DNA of 64,000 nt, from positions 36,239-100,238 of the forward strand of contig CALBSO010000095.1 of assembly GCA_937968015.1 (NCBI GenBank). Direction: 5' to 3'. The DNA comes from an uncultured Thermomicrobia bacterium (GTDB lineage Bacteria > Chloroflexota > Chloroflexia > Thermomicrobiales > JALYUS01). Positions 52,718 to 62,677 of this stretch are shown piece by piece. The notes beneath the pieces are model-generated. The model did not search any database, had not been told where the DNA came from, and worked only from the letters and a program-made list of their open reading frames with translations. The stretch's first letter is position 1, and each line of letters begins with the position of its first letter. The position numbers and the translations under genes were made by a program.

Positions 52718-53644
52718 TTATCTGAACGCTGGCAGCACCCGATCAATGAAGAGGCGCATGTCCGTCGTGTCCGACCAGCCGGGGAAGGAGAGCGCGAAGT
52801 GGTCGAAGCCAAGCGCGTTCATTTCCCGGATGCGCTCGATGAGTGCGGCGGGTTCGCCAACGAAGGGTGGGCTGTCGCTCTCTGTTTTCGACCCCGCCCG
52901 CTGCTCCGCCGCTGACCGGGTTTCCGCGAGGTACACGGTCATCGGGTAGACCTTGCGAATGGTGGCAAAATCGCGCCCGACATCCTTGCAGTGTTGCTGC
53001 AAGACGGCGATCTTGCGCTGAATGACCTCCGCGCCGCGCGAGTAGGTGAGCCACCAATCGCCATGCTCGGCGACGGCGCGCAGGAGATACTTCTCACCGT
53101 CGCCGCCGATCATCACGGGGGGCACGGGATCGGGCATCGGCTCGCAGTAGGCGTTTGTCACCTGATAGTACGTGCCATGGTAGTTTGCGGGCCGCGCGGT
53201 CCACATCGCCTTCATCACCTCGATGCCCTCGGCCATCTGCGCGATGCGGATACGGGCGGAGGGGAACGCGTAGCCGTACGCGCGATACTCGTCTTCCAGC
53301 CAGCCCGCGCCATAGCCCATGATGAGCCGCCCGCGACTGAAGGTTTGCAGGCTCGCGGCCATCTTGGCGAGCAACGGGGGATGGCGATAGGAGTTGCCGA
53401 TCACGACGGTGCCGAGCATCTGCGTCGGGTAGCGCGCCGCCAGCCACGTCAGATGCGTCCAGCACTCCATCCGGAAGGTGTCGCCGCGCATGAAATGGTC
53501 GGAAATCCAGAAGGTGTCGAAGTGCTGGCTGGCGAGATCGCAGACCGCGTGCAGATCGCGCACATAGGTCGCGCCGTCAATCGTTTCAATGCCCCGGTCG
53601 CCACTCGGCGGGTTGTAGCCAAACTCGATCCGCTTTGTCGCCAT
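52718..53644 (-). CDS. Luciferase-like (LLM class) oxidoreductase, second copy
   Basis: This 308-residue protein has LLM features: 'FDTFWISDHFMRGDTFRMEC', 'QMLGTVVIGNSYRHPPLLAKM', 'GRLIMGYGAGWLEDEYRAYG' and 'VMIGGDGEKYLLRAVAEHGD'. Cofactor F420 or FMN is likely. ATG 53644 with AAAGGG upstream is preferred over ATG 53662. It lies downstream of an amidase on the same strand, separated by a hairpin. The substrate is unknown; the mate at 7678-8718 belongs to another subfamily. Confidence 0.85.
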   Translation of the reverse strand: MATKRIEFGYNPPSGDRGIETIDGATYVRDLHAVCDLASQHFDTFWISDHFMRGDTFRMECWTHLTWLAARYPTQMLGTVVIGNSYRHPPLLAKMAASLQTFSRGRLIMGYGAGWLEDEYRAYGYAFPSARIRIAQMAEGIEVMKAMWTARPANYHGTYYQVTNAYCEPMPDPVPPVMIGGDGEKYLLRAVAEHGDWWLTYSRGAEVIQRKIAVLQQHCKDVGRDFATIRKVYPMTVYLAETRSAAEQRAGSKTESDSPPFVGEPAALIERIREMNALGFDHFALSFPGWSDTTDMRLFIDRVLPAFR

Positions 53645-53673
53645 CTTCGCATGCCCTTTCATCGTGAATAATT

Positions 53674-53702
53674 GGTGGCGGCGGCTTCAGCCCGCCGCCA
53701 CC
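53674..53702. repeat. Hairpin ggtggcggcgg/ccgccgccacc
   Basis: A perfect 11-bp inverted repeat with a 7-base loop sits one base after the amidase stop on the minus strand and 30 bases before the LLM start. It may end the amidase transcript. Confidence 0.6.
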
Positions 53703-53703
53703 A

Positions 53704-55137
53704 TCAATCTTCCTCGTCTACAGGCGGGCGATGCTGCGCCCACGGCTGTAACGCCTCGAAAGAGGCGGCGGCGCGGAGCACCATGCTGTCCGCGTGCCAT
53801 CGTCCGACGATTTGCAAGCCGACCGGCAGGCCCTCTGTTGTGAATCCGCACGGGACATTCGCCGCCGGGTAGCCGGTGAGGTTGAAGGGGTACATGAACG
53901 GGACGCGATCGAAGATGCTCGATGCCGGGCGGCCGTCAATCGTGAAGGTCCCTTCGTCCGCACCCGGCGCGCATGACCAGGCAGCGACGGGCATTTGCGG
54001 CGTCAGCATCAGATCGTAGGTATCGAAGGTCGCGCGGACGGCGTTGTAGAAGACGCTGCGCTCAAGGAATGCCCTGTTCAGTTCGATGGCGCTATAGCGG
54101 CCCGCGTTGAGCATCATCCGCATCATCGTCGGTTCGATCCAATCCGGGCGGGCGAGGGCGCGCTCGTGGCTGCGGGTCGCGACATTGACCTGATAGATGA
54201 TCTTGTGCCACTCGTACGGGTCGGGCCAGTCGAGGGTCGGTGACTCGACCGTCGCGCCGAGATCGGTGAACCGCTGCGCGGCGCGTTCCGCGATGGTGCG
54301 CACTTCGGGATCCACTGCCGCGTAGCCGAGGTCGGGACTCCACGCGACGCGCAGGCCGGTGAGGTCACCGTCGCACGCCGCGAGGTAGTCGTCCGGCGGC
54401 GCGTCAATCGTCAGCGGGTCGCGGTGATCCGGCCCGGCAATTGCTTGCAGCATGAGCGCGCCGTCGCGCACCGTGCGTGTCATCGGGCCGTTGTGGGAGC
54501 GGAGCGCGAAGTAGTCGGCATTCGGGTAGTACGGGACGCGCCCGTACGAGGGCTTCATGCCGAAGATGCCGCAGAGCGCGGCGGGGATGCGGATCGAACC
54601 CGCTCCGTCCGAGCCGTGCGCGATCGGGCCAAGCCCCGCCGCGACCGCCGCCCCCGCCCCGCCGGACGACGCGCCCGACGTCCGCTCGGTGTCCCACGGG
54701 TTGCGGCAGGGCGGGCCGAGCAGGTTGTCGCACATATCCTTGTAGCCGAAGTGCGGCGTGTTCGTCTTGCCGAGGAAGACGCCGCCCATCGCCTTCATCC
54801 GTGCCGCGACGGCGCCATCCTCGGTGGGAACATTCTGCTCAAAGAACTTAGAGCCGAACGTCGTACGCACGCCTGCTGTCGCTTCGAGGTCCTTGATCGA
54901 GTAAGGGATGCCGTCGAGCGGCCCGCGTCGCTCGAAGCGGATCGCGCGCGTCTCGGCGGCTTTCGCATTTTCGCGGGCGATCTCCGGCGTGAAGGTGAGG
55001 AAGGCATTGAGCGTTGGATTCAATCGCTCGATGCGCGCGATCACCGCGTCGGCCAGTTCGACAGGCGAGAGATCGAGCGATTGGATCATCGCACTCAGTT
55101 CTGTCGCGGGCGTAAAACAGAGTTCGGTCGCGTCCAT
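53704..55137 (-). CDS. Amidase (amidase signature family)
   Basis: This 477-residue enzyme has the catalytic Lys in 'DGIPYSIKDLEATAGVRTTF' and the serine-rich motif 'TSGASSGGAGAAVAAGLGPI', with cis-Ser and nucleophile Ser following 'GSDGAGSIRIPAALCGIFGM'. It hydrolyses an amide; the family also includes GatA, but 'GKTNTPHFGYKDMCDN' and the absence of gatBC here argue for a catabolic amidase. ATG 55137 has GGAGG upstream. The longer frame overlaps the divergent kynA region and is rejected. Confidence 0.88.
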   Translation of the reverse strand: MDATELCFTPATELSAMIQSLDLSPVELADAVIARIERLNPTLNAFLTFTPEIARENAKAAETRAIRFERRGPLDGIPYSIKDLEATAGVRTTFGSKFFEQNVPTEDGAVAARMKAMGGVFLGKTNTPHFGYKDMCDNLLGPPCRNPWDTERTSGASSGGAGAAVAAGLGPIAHGSDGAGSIRIPAALCGIFGMKPSYGRVPYYPNADYFALRSHNGPMTRTVRDGALMLQAIAGPDHRDPLTIDAPPDDYLAACDGDLTGLRVAWSPDLGYAAVDPEVRTIAERAAQRFTDLGATVESPTLDWPDPYEWHKIIYQVNVATRSHERALARPDWIEPTMMRMMLNAGRYSAIELNRAFLERSVFYNAVRATFDTYDLMLTPQMPVAAWSCAPGADEGTFTIDGRPASSIFDRVPFMYPFNLTGYPAANVPCGFTTEGLPVGLQIVGRWHADSMVLRAAASFEALQPWAQHRPPVDEED

Positions 55138-55312
55138 CCCTACCTCCTCTATGCCGTCGCCATTCCCCAATTTGCCTGCGTGGGCGGCAGTATAGCACCG
55201 ACGAAGGGGGATCGCGCTGCATGTGCTTGACGCCGACGCCGGATGGTGGCGAAATGATGATGAACCGAACCCACCGTGTGCCATGTCGCCTTCCGCATCG
55301 GAGCGTGCCGCA

Positions 55313-56002
55313 ATGACTGCCGAAACCTCTCTCACGTACAGCGCCTATCTTCGCTTGCCGGAGATGCTGGCTTTGCAGACACCCGTCGGCCCACCCGACA
55401 TGCCGATGCACGCGCAAGCAGCGGAGCACTTCTTCATCGTCGTCCATCAGGCATTCGAGTTGTGGTTCACGCAGCAACTGCTCGACCTTCGGTGCGCGAC
55501 CGCTGCACTCGACACAGATGACTACGAAGTCGCAGTGGAGCATGTGCTCCGCGTCGCGGCGATCCAGCGGCTTCTGAACGACCAGATGCTGTTGCTCGAT
55601 CATCTGCCGCCGCGCAGTTTCCTCGCCTTCCGCCCCTCGCTCGGGACGGCGAGTGGCTCGGAATCCGGGCAATTCCACCAGGTGCAACACGCGCTCGGAC
55701 TCCGCAGTCTGGACGAAAGCCCCGTCTGGGTAGCATTTCGCGGCGCGCTCGAACGGGCGGGCCTCGATCTCGAAGCGCTCTATCGTGAGCCGTCACGCTG
55801 CGGCGGACTCTATCGCATCGCGGAAGCCCTCGTTGATGTGTCGGAGGCGAACTGGTTGATGGCGGCGATGCATGCCCGCATCGCCGACCGCGCCATCGGC
55901 GACCGCCCCGGCACGGCGGGCACGAGCGGCGTCGCGTACCTGATGGAAGCCCTGAAGGAGAAAGCATTTCCGGAACTCTGGGCGGTGCGGACGCGGCTGT
56001 GA
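55313..56002 (+). CDS. kynA: Tryptophan 2,3-dioxygenase
   Basis: This 229-residue heme enzyme has 'SLTYSAYLRLPEMLALQTPV', the distal His in 'HFFIVVHQAFELWFTQQLLD', 'GTASGSESGQFHQVQHALGL' and 'GTAGTSGVAYLMEALKEKAF' ending with 'PELWAVRTRL'. It opens the tryptophan ring to N-formylkynurenine. It is shorter than E. coli-type TDO (about 280) because of a reduced middle. ATG 55313 follows GGAG by 9 bases; GTG 55223 is possible but less likely. No other kynurenine gene is nearby. Confidence 0.88.
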   Translation: MTAETSLTYSAYLRLPEMLALQTPVGPPDMPMHAQAAEHFFIVVHQAFELWFTQQLLDLRCATAALDTDDYEVAVEHVLRVAAIQRLLNDQMLLLDHLPPRSFLAFRPSLGTASGSESGQFHQVQHALGLRSLDESPVWVAFRGALERAGLDLEALYREPSRCGGLYRIAEALVDVSEANWLMAAMHARIADRAIGDRPGTAGTSGVAYLMEALKEKAFPELWAVRTRL

Positions 56003-56060
56003 TGGGACGGTTCCCTGATAGTAGCGGGCTTTTTGCCTATTTGAACAGGCAGTATCAGGG

Positions 56061-56660
56061 CTAACGCGGCTCATCCGGCGCGAAGACGCGCGCGAGGACA
56101 GGGCTTTCAAACTCGCTCGCCAGGCATTCCATGTAGATTTCATCCCAGAGTCGCCCGCCCATCCAGTGGCATTCGCGGCGCCGCCCGAACTCCCGGAAGC
56201 CTGCCTTCAGATAGGCGCGCCGGCCGGCCTCATTGAAGGCATAATACGTCAGCATCACGCTGTGGAGACCGAGCGCGGTGAAGGCATAGTCGAGCATGAG
56301 GCGGGTTGCTTCGGTCCCGTATCCCTTACCTCGGCTTGCCGGGTCGCCGATCATGATGCCGAACGCCGCCGTCCGGTTGCGGTAGTCAATCGCGCGCAAG
56401 TCCATAATGCCGATTGGCCGCCATGATGCGGCCTCGTAGATCGTGAAATGGACGACGGACGCATCCGACGTGGCGGCGCGGTCGTACCAGGCGGTTTCGC
56501 CCTCCATCGTCAGTGGATGCGGCACAATAGCGAGCGTCCGCAGCGTGCCGAAGTCGTTGATCCACCGCTGGTAGAGCGGCAGCAGGTCGCGCCGGATCGG
56601 CCCCAGCGCGACGCGCTCGCCGACGATGTTGACGATTGGCCTGTTCTCGTCTGGCTGCAT
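56061..56660 (-). CDS. RimJ/RimL-type GNAT acetyltransferase
   Basis: This 199-residue protein has 'VALGPIRRDLLPLYQRWIND' at the start and the acetyl-CoA loop 'GDPASRGKGYGTEATRLMLD', then 'LHSVMLTYYAFNEAGRRAYL', typical of RimJ/RimL and spermidine-type acetyltransferases. ATG 56660 has GGAGGGAGAT directly upstream. It is convergent with kynA. The substrate may be a ribosomal protein N terminus or a small amine. Confidence 0.85.
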   Translation of the reverse strand: MQPDENRPIVNIVGERVALGPIRRDLLPLYQRWINDFGTLRTLAIVPHPLTMEGETAWYDRAATSDASVVHFTIYEAASWRPIGIMDLRAIDYRNRTAAFGIMIGDPASRGKGYGTEATRLMLDYAFTALGLHSVMLTYYAFNEAGRRAYLKAGFREFGRRRECHWMGGRLWDEIYMECLASEFESPVLARVFAPDEPR

Positions 56661-56891
56661 ATCTCCCTCCAACCACGGTTGTATCGTTTGTCTTTGTCGT
56701 CGCGAAACGTTTGGATAGGATTGTATCAAGGTGGTGCAAGAGGTCGGTGGTGGCAAGAGAGCGACTGCCGCGATCACGCCGTGCATGTCGGCACGCGCTG
56801 CGTCCGGTGCGATACTGGTACCGCGTACCGGCACACACCGATTGCGCGCGGTCATTGTCTATCACGAACTTGGCCGCACCGGAGGCGTCGT

Positions 56892-58979
56892 ATGGCAAAT
56901 CGTTTGGCGAAGGAAACCAGCCCCTACCTTTTGCAGCACAAGGAGAACCCGGTGGATTGGTACCCCTGGGGCGAAGAAGCGCTGACACGCGCCCGTGCGG
57001 AAGAGAAGCCAATCCTGCTCTCCATCGGGTATGCGGCGTGCCACTGGTGCCATGTGATGGAGCACGAATCGTTCGAGGACCCGGAGACCGCCGCGCTGAT
57101 GAACGAGTGGTTCGTCTCGATTAAGGTGGACCGCGAGGAACGCCCGGACCTCGACACGATTTACATGGCGGCGGTGCAGGCAATTACGGGGCAAGGTGGC
57201 TGGCCGATGACGGTCTTCCTCACGCCGGATGGCGAGCCGTTCTACGGTGGGACGTACTTCCCGCCCGAACCGCGCCACGGCATGCCCGCGTTTCGCACGC
57301 TCCTCACCTCCGTTGCAACCGCCTATGCGGAGAAGCGCGATGACATCGCGCGGAATGTCGCGGCGCTCGAGGAGCATCTACGCACTGGCCTGCAATTTGC
57401 CGGACAACCGAGCGAGGAGACGGCGACAACTACCGCGCTCGACGCGGCGATTGACGCTATCGCCAAGGACTTCGACTGGGTGAACGGAGGCTTCGGAGGC
57501 GCGCCGAAGTTCCCGCAGCCGATGACGCTCGACTTTCTCCTGCGGCAATCTGTCCGCACCGGCTCCGCGCAGGCGCTCGATATGGCGGAGCGGACATTGC
57601 AAAAAATGGCGCGTGGCGGCATCTACGACCAACTCGGCGGCGGCTTTCATCGCTATTCGGTGGACGCGGTCTGGCTCGTGCCGCACTTCGAGAAGATGCT
57701 CTATGACAACGCGCTCCTCGCGCCCGTCTATCTCCACGCGTACCAATTGACCGGCAGCGATTTCTACCGTCGCGTCGTCACCGAAACGCTCGATTGGGTA
57801 ACGCGGGAGATGGTGGACCCGGCAGGCGGCTTTTCTTCGACGCTCGACGCGGATAGCGAGGGGCACGAGGGGAAATTCTACGTCTGGACGCCGGATGAAC
57901 TGAGAGCGCTCCTCGGCGCGGAAGACGCACGACTGGTCGCCGCGTATTACGATGTGACGGCACGCGGCAACTTCGAGGGCGTCAACATCCTGCACGTTGG
58001 CGAACCGCTGGACGCGGTCGCGGAGCGTGTCGGGGTTGCTCCGCCTGTCGTACAAGCGGCGCTCGACCGCGCGCGGCCAATCCTCTTCGCCGCGCGCGAG
58101 CGGCGTGTCCATCCCGGTCGTGACGAGAAGGTGCTGACGGCATGGAACGGCCTGATGCTCCGCGCTTTCGCCGAAGCCGCCGCTGCCCTCGACCGCGCCG
58201 ATTACCGCGCCACAGCGGAGCGCGCGGCGGACTTCGCATTGATGACGCTGCGGCGCGATGGATTACTCCTGCGGACGTACAAAGACGGCCAGAGCAAACT
58301 CAATGGCTACCTGGAAGACTACGCCTTCCTCGCGGACGGCCTGCTCGCCCTCTATGAAGCGACCTTCAACCCGCGCTGGCTGGCCGAAGCGCATGCGCTC
58401 GCCGAGACGATGGTCACGCAGTTCTGGGACGACAAAGACGGCGGCTTCTTCGACACGGGGCGCGATCACGAAGTATTGATCGCCCGGCCCAAGAGCGTCT
58501 TCGACAATGCGATCCCCGCCGGAAACTCCGTCGCTGTGTTGGTGCTGCAACGGCTCGCCGTGATCTATGACGATGCCTCGTATGCCGAGAAGGCGAGCAG
58601 CGTCCTCAACACTCTCTGGGAGACGATGACGAAGTACCCGACCGGCTTCGGCCGCCTCCTCTGCGCCCTCGATTTTGCCCTCGCCACGCCGCAAGAAGTG
58701 GCCCTTGCTGGGGAGCCGGATGCGCCGGAGATCGCCGCGCTCGTCACGGTGCTGCGCCGCCGTTTCCGTCCGAACATCGTTATCGCACTCCGGCAACCCG
58801 GCGCATCGGAAGACGATCAACCGGCGCTTCTGCGTGGCCGCGATCAGATTGACGGGCGGGCGACCGCGTATGTCTGCGAGCGGTACGCCTGCAAATTGCC
58901 CGTCACGACGCCGGACGGATTCGCGGAGCAGTTGGGCGACGGGAAACCTCACCCGCCGGCCCCCTCGCTATCGCTTTGA
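56892..58979 (+). CDS. Thioredoxin-domain DUF255 protein (YyaL/SPATA20-like)
   Basis: This 695-residue protein starts 'MANRLAKETSPYLLQHKENP' with 'VDWYPWGEEAL', then the thioredoxin-like C-x-x-C 'YAACHWCHVMEHESFED'. The rest is an (alpha/alpha)6 barrel with 'LYDNALLAPVYLHAYQLTG', 'GGGFHRYSVDAVWLVPHFEK' and 'GGFSSTLDADSEGHEGKFYV', like cellulase-type folds. The biochemical function is unknown. GGAGG lies 6 bases before ATG 56892. Length matches the family. Confidence 0.92.
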   Translation: MANRLAKETSPYLLQHKENPVDWYPWGEEALTRARAEEKPILLSIGYAACHWCHVMEHESFEDPETAALMNEWFVSIKVDREERPDLDTIYMAAVQAITGQGGWPMTVFLTPDGEPFYGGTYFPPEPRHGMPAFRTLLTSVATAYAEKRDDIARNVAALEEHLRTGLQFAGQPSEETATTTALDAAIDAIAKDFDWVNGGFGGAPKFPQPMTLDFLLRQSVRTGSAQALDMAERTLQKMARGGIYDQLGGGFHRYSVDAVWLVPHFEKMLYDNALLAPVYLHAYQLTGSDFYRRVVTETLDWVTREMVDPAGGFSSTLDADSEGHEGKFYVWTPDELRALLGAEDARLVAAYYDVTARGNFEGVNILHVGEPLDAVAERVGVAPPVVQAALDRARPILFAARERRVHPGRDEKVLTAWNGLMLRAFAEAAAALDRADYRATAERAADFALMTLRRDGLLLRTYKDGQSKLNGYLEDYAFLADGLLALYEATFNPRWLAEAHALAETMVTQFWDDKDGGFFDTGRDHEVLIARPKSVFDNAIPAGNSVAVLVLQRLAVIYDDASYAEKASSVLNTLWETMTKYPTGFGRLLCALDFALATPQEVALAGEPDAPEIAALVTVLRRRFRPNIVIALRQPGASEDDQPALLRGRDQIDGRATAYVCERYACKLPVTTPDGFAEQLGDGKPHPPAPSLSL

Positions 58980-59007
58980 GGTAATGCGTCGTCCGAGTTC
59001 CGTCCTT

Positions 59008-59025
59008 GCAGGTTGAAGCCTGCAC
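59008..59025. repeat. Short hairpin tgcaggt/agcctgca
   Basis: A short inverted repeat (59008-59025) between convergent genes, similar in word use to the hairpins at 32247 and 62678. It could serve as a terminator, but has no T-run. Confidence 0.45.
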
Positions 59026-59080
59026 GATTATTTCGCGATCGGCGGCCATCGTCCGTCCGCGGCTCTCGTGTTCCAAACCG

Positions 59081-60322
59081 TCAGTTCGATGCCGTTTTCT
59101 GCATAACCAGTCGTCGCTCGTCACTGCGATACACGAAGAGCATGCCACCCGCGCAGACGATAAAGCCGATGCCGAGCATACACGCGGCGACGGTGAAGAC
59201 ACTCGCGATGCCCCACCGCGTCGCAATCAGGCCAAGCAGGATAGGCGCGGCCGTCCCACCGAGGTTGGAGGCGGTCGAGTAGACGCCGACCGCCGCACCG
59301 CGCGTCTCCCGCGTCGTGCGCTCCGCGATGTACGTCTGCCCCGCGACGAGGTACGCGCCGAATGCCAGCCCCTCCGCCGCGAGCAGGAGAGTGAGCAGGA
59401 TGCGCTGCCCCGTCATGGCGATGCTGAACATCACGATCACTTCGAGGAAGAGCGCGATGAGCAGCACCGGTTTGCTGCCGACGCGGCGCGCGAGCATGCT
59501 ATTCGGGAAGCGGCTGGCGGCGGAAACCAGCGCGCGGATCGCGAACATCGTGCCGATTGCGCCCTCCGAGATCATTACATGGTCGCCGTAGATGGGAAAG
59601 AAGGTCGAGATCGCCCCCGAAAACGCGACGCCCATCAGCATATTGCCGAAACTGACGACGAGAATGTCCCGCTGACGCAGGATGTGCCGCATGCCGCCGA
59701 AGAGCGACCCGGCACGCGGCACGGCATGACGCTGACCGCCCGGCTCGCGCAGAAAACGCCACGCGATCAGTCCGCCCGCCAGTGCGATGAGGCTTCCGGC
59801 GACGTACGCGCTGCGCGGCCCGTAGCGCTCCGCCAGTTGGCTGCCGATCAGCGGGCCGACGGTGAAGCCAAGCCCCATCGCCGTCGTCAGCCAGCCGTAC
59901 GCCACTTCGCGCTGCCCAGTGACGGTGATGTCGCCAAGGTGCGCCGAGCCGATCTGGAAGATCGCGACGGCAGCGAACGCCGTGAAGACGCGCCCGACGA
60001 CGAGCAATACCGGCCCCTGCGCGACCGCGAAACTGACGAGCGCGGCGGCATAGATCACCATGCCCGCCGTGATGACGCGCGGGCGGCTCAGACGATCCGA
60101 GACAAGCCCGATGGGGAGCGCGATCAGTAATTGGGTGAAACTGCCGAGCGTATTGATCGTACCGAGCAGTGCGACCGCAATGCCGAGGTCTTTTGCGAAG
60201 AGCGAGAAGGTCGGCGCGACGATTCCGAAGACGACATCCGCGAGGAAGATGATCGCACAAAGCAGCATGATCGCCCGCCGGACGCTCTGTTGCGCATGCG
60301 TATTCGTTCCTACCGCCGACAT
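59081..60322 (-). CDS. Major facilitator superfamily transporter
   Basis: This 413-residue protein has about 12 membrane helices, the loop 'LIALPIGLVSDRLSRPRVIT' (MFS motif A) and 'SAHLGDITVTGQREVAYGWL' between helices. It resembles drug or metabolite exporters. ATG 60322 is chosen because the longer frame runs into a repeat. The gene is divergent from a CoA transferase, and the substrate is unknown. Confidence 0.85.
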   Translation of the reverse strand: MSAVGTNTHAQQSVRRAIMLLCAIIFLADVVFGIVAPTFSLFAKDLGIAVALLGTINTLGSFTQLLIALPIGLVSDRLSRPRVITAGMVIYAAALVSFAVAQGPVLLVVGRVFTAFAAVAIFQIGSAHLGDITVTGQREVAYGWLTTAMGLGFTVGPLIGSQLAERYGPRSAYVAGSLIALAGGLIAWRFLREPGGQRHAVPRAGSLFGGMRHILRQRDILVVSFGNMLMGVAFSGAISTFFPIYGDHVMISEGAIGTMFAIRALVSAASRFPNSMLARRVGSKPVLLIALFLEVIVMFSIAMTGQRILLTLLLAAEGLAFGAYLVAGQTYIAERTTRETRGAAVGVYSTASNLGGTAAPILLGLIATRWGIASVFTVAACMLGIGFIVCAGGMLFVYRSDERRLVMQKTASN

Positions 60323-60359
60323 TGCCTTTCCCCCTTCCGGGCGCATTCTCGCATAAACC

Positions 60360-60427
60360 GCACCCCGGCCCCTCTCACCTGCCCATACTGCCCAGAGGGC
60401 GCCCGCGATGGAGAGGGGGAGGGGTGC
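60360..60427. repeat. Imperfect inverted repeat of caccccggcccctctc type
   Basis: gcaccccggcccctctc on the left faces gagagggggaggggtgc on the right, with a loop of about 34 bases. It lies in the divergent gap between the MFS gene and the CoA transferase. It is a repeat-like element; no clear promoter is visible in this gap. Confidence 0.6.
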
Positions 60428-60484
60428 GGATCGGCATACACGCAAACCTTGACCTCACAGTGCATCCAACCTACGATTGCCGCT

Positions 60485-61699
60485 ATGAACTCACCGACCG
60501 ATCAAACAACGCACGCCGCATTGCAGGGCATCCGGGTGCTGGAAATGGGCACGCTGATCGCTGGGCCGTTCGCGGCGCGTCTCCTTGGCGACTTCGGCGC
60601 GGAGGTCATCAAGATCGAGCCGCCCGGCCAGGGCGATCCGCACCGCGAGTGGGGCGCGATGACCGATAAGGGCGCGCTCTGGTTCCCGATCCAGGCGCGG
60701 AACAAGCGCTCCGTCACGGTTGATCTCCGCAAGCCGGAGGGGCAGGAGATCATCCGCCGCCTCGCGCGCGAGTGCGACATCCTGATCGAGAATTTCCGTC
60801 CGGGCAGCCTCGAAAAGTGGCATCTCGGCCCGGACGTACTGCATGCGGAGAATCCTCGGCTGATCGTGGTGCGCATCTCCGGCTTCGGGCAGACCGGGCC
60901 GTACCGCGCGCGGCCGGGATTCGGCAATATTGCCGAGGCGATGGGCGGCATTCGCTACATCACCGGCTTTCCCGACCGGCCGCCCGTGCGCGTCGGCATG
61001 AGCCTCGCGGACCACGTCGCGTCGCTCTACGCGGCCATCGGCGCGCTCACCGCGTTGCAATCCCGGCAGGTAACGGGCAAGGGGCAGGTCGTGGACGTCG
61101 CGCTGACCGAAGGGATGTTCAGTTTCCTACAGGACGCCTTGCCGCAATACAAGACGCTCGGTGCCATTCAGGAACGTACCGGCAACGACCTCTTCAAGAC
61201 CGCGCCGTCAAATGTCTATCAGACCAGCGATGGCGCATGGATGGCGATTAGCGGCAATAACAACAGCATCTTCGTCCGACTCATGAATGCCATCGGGTGG
61301 CCCGACCTCCACCAGGACCCGCGCTTGCAGACGAATCCCGGTCGCGCCGAGCACGCGCACATGCTCGATGAAATCATTGGCGCGTGGGCGCGGGAGCATA
61401 CGGCGGCGCAAGTCTGGGAAATCCTCGAAGCGGCGGAGGTGCCATTCGGGCCGGTCTACAACATCGCGGATATCGCCAACGACCCGCAATATCAGGCGCG
61501 CGAGATGATCCTTGACATTCCGCACCCGCTCCTTGGCAGCATCGCCATGCCGGGAATTGTACCGAAGCTCTCCGACACGCCGGGCGAAGTGAAGTGGCCC
61601 GCCCCATCGCTCGGTGCGGACACCGATGAAGTTCTACGAAGGCTTGCGGGCATGGACGACGACGTACTCGCGCGGCTCCACGCCGACGGAGTGATTTGA
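60485..61699 (+). CDS. CaiB/BaiF-family (class III) CoA transferase
   Basis: This 404-residue protein has 'GIRVLEMGTLIAGPFAARLL', 'FGAEVIKIEPPGQGDPHREW', 'NKRSVTVDLRKPEGQEIIRR', 'RISGFGQTGPYRARPGFGNI' and the catalytic Asp in 'GMSLADHVASLYAAIGAL'. It moves CoA between acids by way of an aspartyl thioester. It is followed by HMG-CoA lyase, suggesting a leucine- or 3-methylglutaryl-type route (for example itaconate or glutarate). The start at 60485 lacks a strong ribosome site. Confidence 0.9.
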   Translation: MNSPTDQTTHAALQGIRVLEMGTLIAGPFAARLLGDFGAEVIKIEPPGQGDPHREWGAMTDKGALWFPIQARNKRSVTVDLRKPEGQEIIRRLARECDILIENFRPGSLEKWHLGPDVLHAENPRLIVVRISGFGQTGPYRARPGFGNIAEAMGGIRYITGFPDRPPVRVGMSLADHVASLYAAIGALTALQSRQVTGKGQVVDVALTEGMFSFLQDALPQYKTLGAIQERTGNDLFKTAPSNVYQTSDGAWMAISGNNNSIFVRLMNAIGWPDLHQDPRLQTNPGRAEHAHMLDEIIGAWAREHTAAQVWEILEAAEVPFGPVYNIADIANDPQYQAREMILDIPHPLLGSIAMPGIVPKLSDTPGEVKWPAPSLGADTDEVLRRLAGMDDDVLARLHADGVI

Positions 61700-61763
61700 A
61701 GGCGCCGGTGGTCGTTTTCCTCACACTCATTGCGCGTTACTCGTTATTGAAATGGAGTGCATG

Positions 61764-62672
61764 ATGCATATACCGGGGCGCGTCACGATCATGGAAGTGG
61801 GACCGCGCGACGGGTTGCAGAACGAATCCATCCTCGTACCGACGGAGCAGAAGGTCGCACTGATCCGTCGGCTGATCGCGGCGGGACTTGCGGAGATTGA
61901 GGCGACCTCGTTCGTGCATCCGCAGTGGATACCCGCGCTCGCTGACGCGGATGACGTGATGGCCGCCATCCCGCGCAGCGGTGTACATTACAGCGTCCTC
62001 GTCCCGAATATGCGCGGCTACGAGCGCGCCAGGAACCTTCGGCCTGACGAGATCGTGCTCTTTTGTTCGGCGAGCGACAGCCACAACCGCGCGAATCTCA
62101 ATCGCTCGACCGCTGAGTCGCTGGAGCAACTGGCGCTCGTTGCGGCGCGGGCGAAGGCGGATGGATGCCGCCTCCGTGGTGCGATTTCTACCTCCTTCTG
62201 GTGCCCGTTCGAGGGGCGCGTGCCGCCCGCACGCGTCTGTGCGATCGCGCAGGCATATCAGGCGATGGGCGCGGACGAGGTCGGCATCGCGGATACGCTC
62301 GGCGCGGCGGACCCCCTGCATGTCCGTACGCTCGTCGCGGATGTGCGGGGCGCCGTGGACATCGCACTCAGTTTGCATCTCCACGACACGTACGGTATGT
62401 CGCTCGCCTGCGTCGTCGCGGGGCTGGACGCGGGGGTCGAGCGGTTCGATTCCTCCATCGGCGGCCTCGGCGGTTGCCCCTATGCACCGGGCGCTGCGGG
62501 TAATATCGCCACCGAAGACCTTGTCTTCATGTTGCACCGGATGGGCGTGGAGACCGGGATAGATGAGGATGCGCTGATGGAGGCGGCCCGATATGCGCAG
62601 TCGCTCGTCGGGCATTCCTTGAAGAGTCGCCGTATGGCACTCGCGGAAACTGCTCGGGCAGTTGCACACTGA
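61764..62672 (+). CDS. mvaB: Hydroxymethylglutaryl-CoA lyase
   Basis: This 302-residue enzyme has 'VTIMEVGPRDGLQNESILVP', 'EIEATSFVHPQWIPALADAD', 'FCSASDSHNRANLN', 'HLHDTYGMSLACVVAGLDAG' and the signature 'SSIGGLGGCPYAPGAAGNIA' with the catalytic Cys. It cleaves HMG-CoA to acetyl-CoA and acetoacetate in leucine breakdown. GGAG lies 6 bases before ATG 61764; ATGs at 61752 and 61761 are also in frame. It follows the CoA transferase by about 60 bases. Confidence 0.93.
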   Translation: MHIPGRVTIMEVGPRDGLQNESILVPTEQKVALIRRLIAAGLAEIEATSFVHPQWIPALADADDVMAAIPRSGVHYSVLVPNMRGYERARNLRPDEIVLFCSASDSHNRANLNRSTAESLEQLALVAARAKADGCRLRGAISTSFWCPFEGRVPPARVCAIAQAYQAMGADEVGIADTLGAADPLHVRTLVADVRGAVDIALSLHLHDTYGMSLACVVAGLDAGVERFDSSIGGLGGCPYAPGAAGNIATEDLVFMLHRMGVETGIDEDALMEAARYAQSLVGHSLKSRRMALAETARAVAH

Positions 62673-62677
62673 GGATC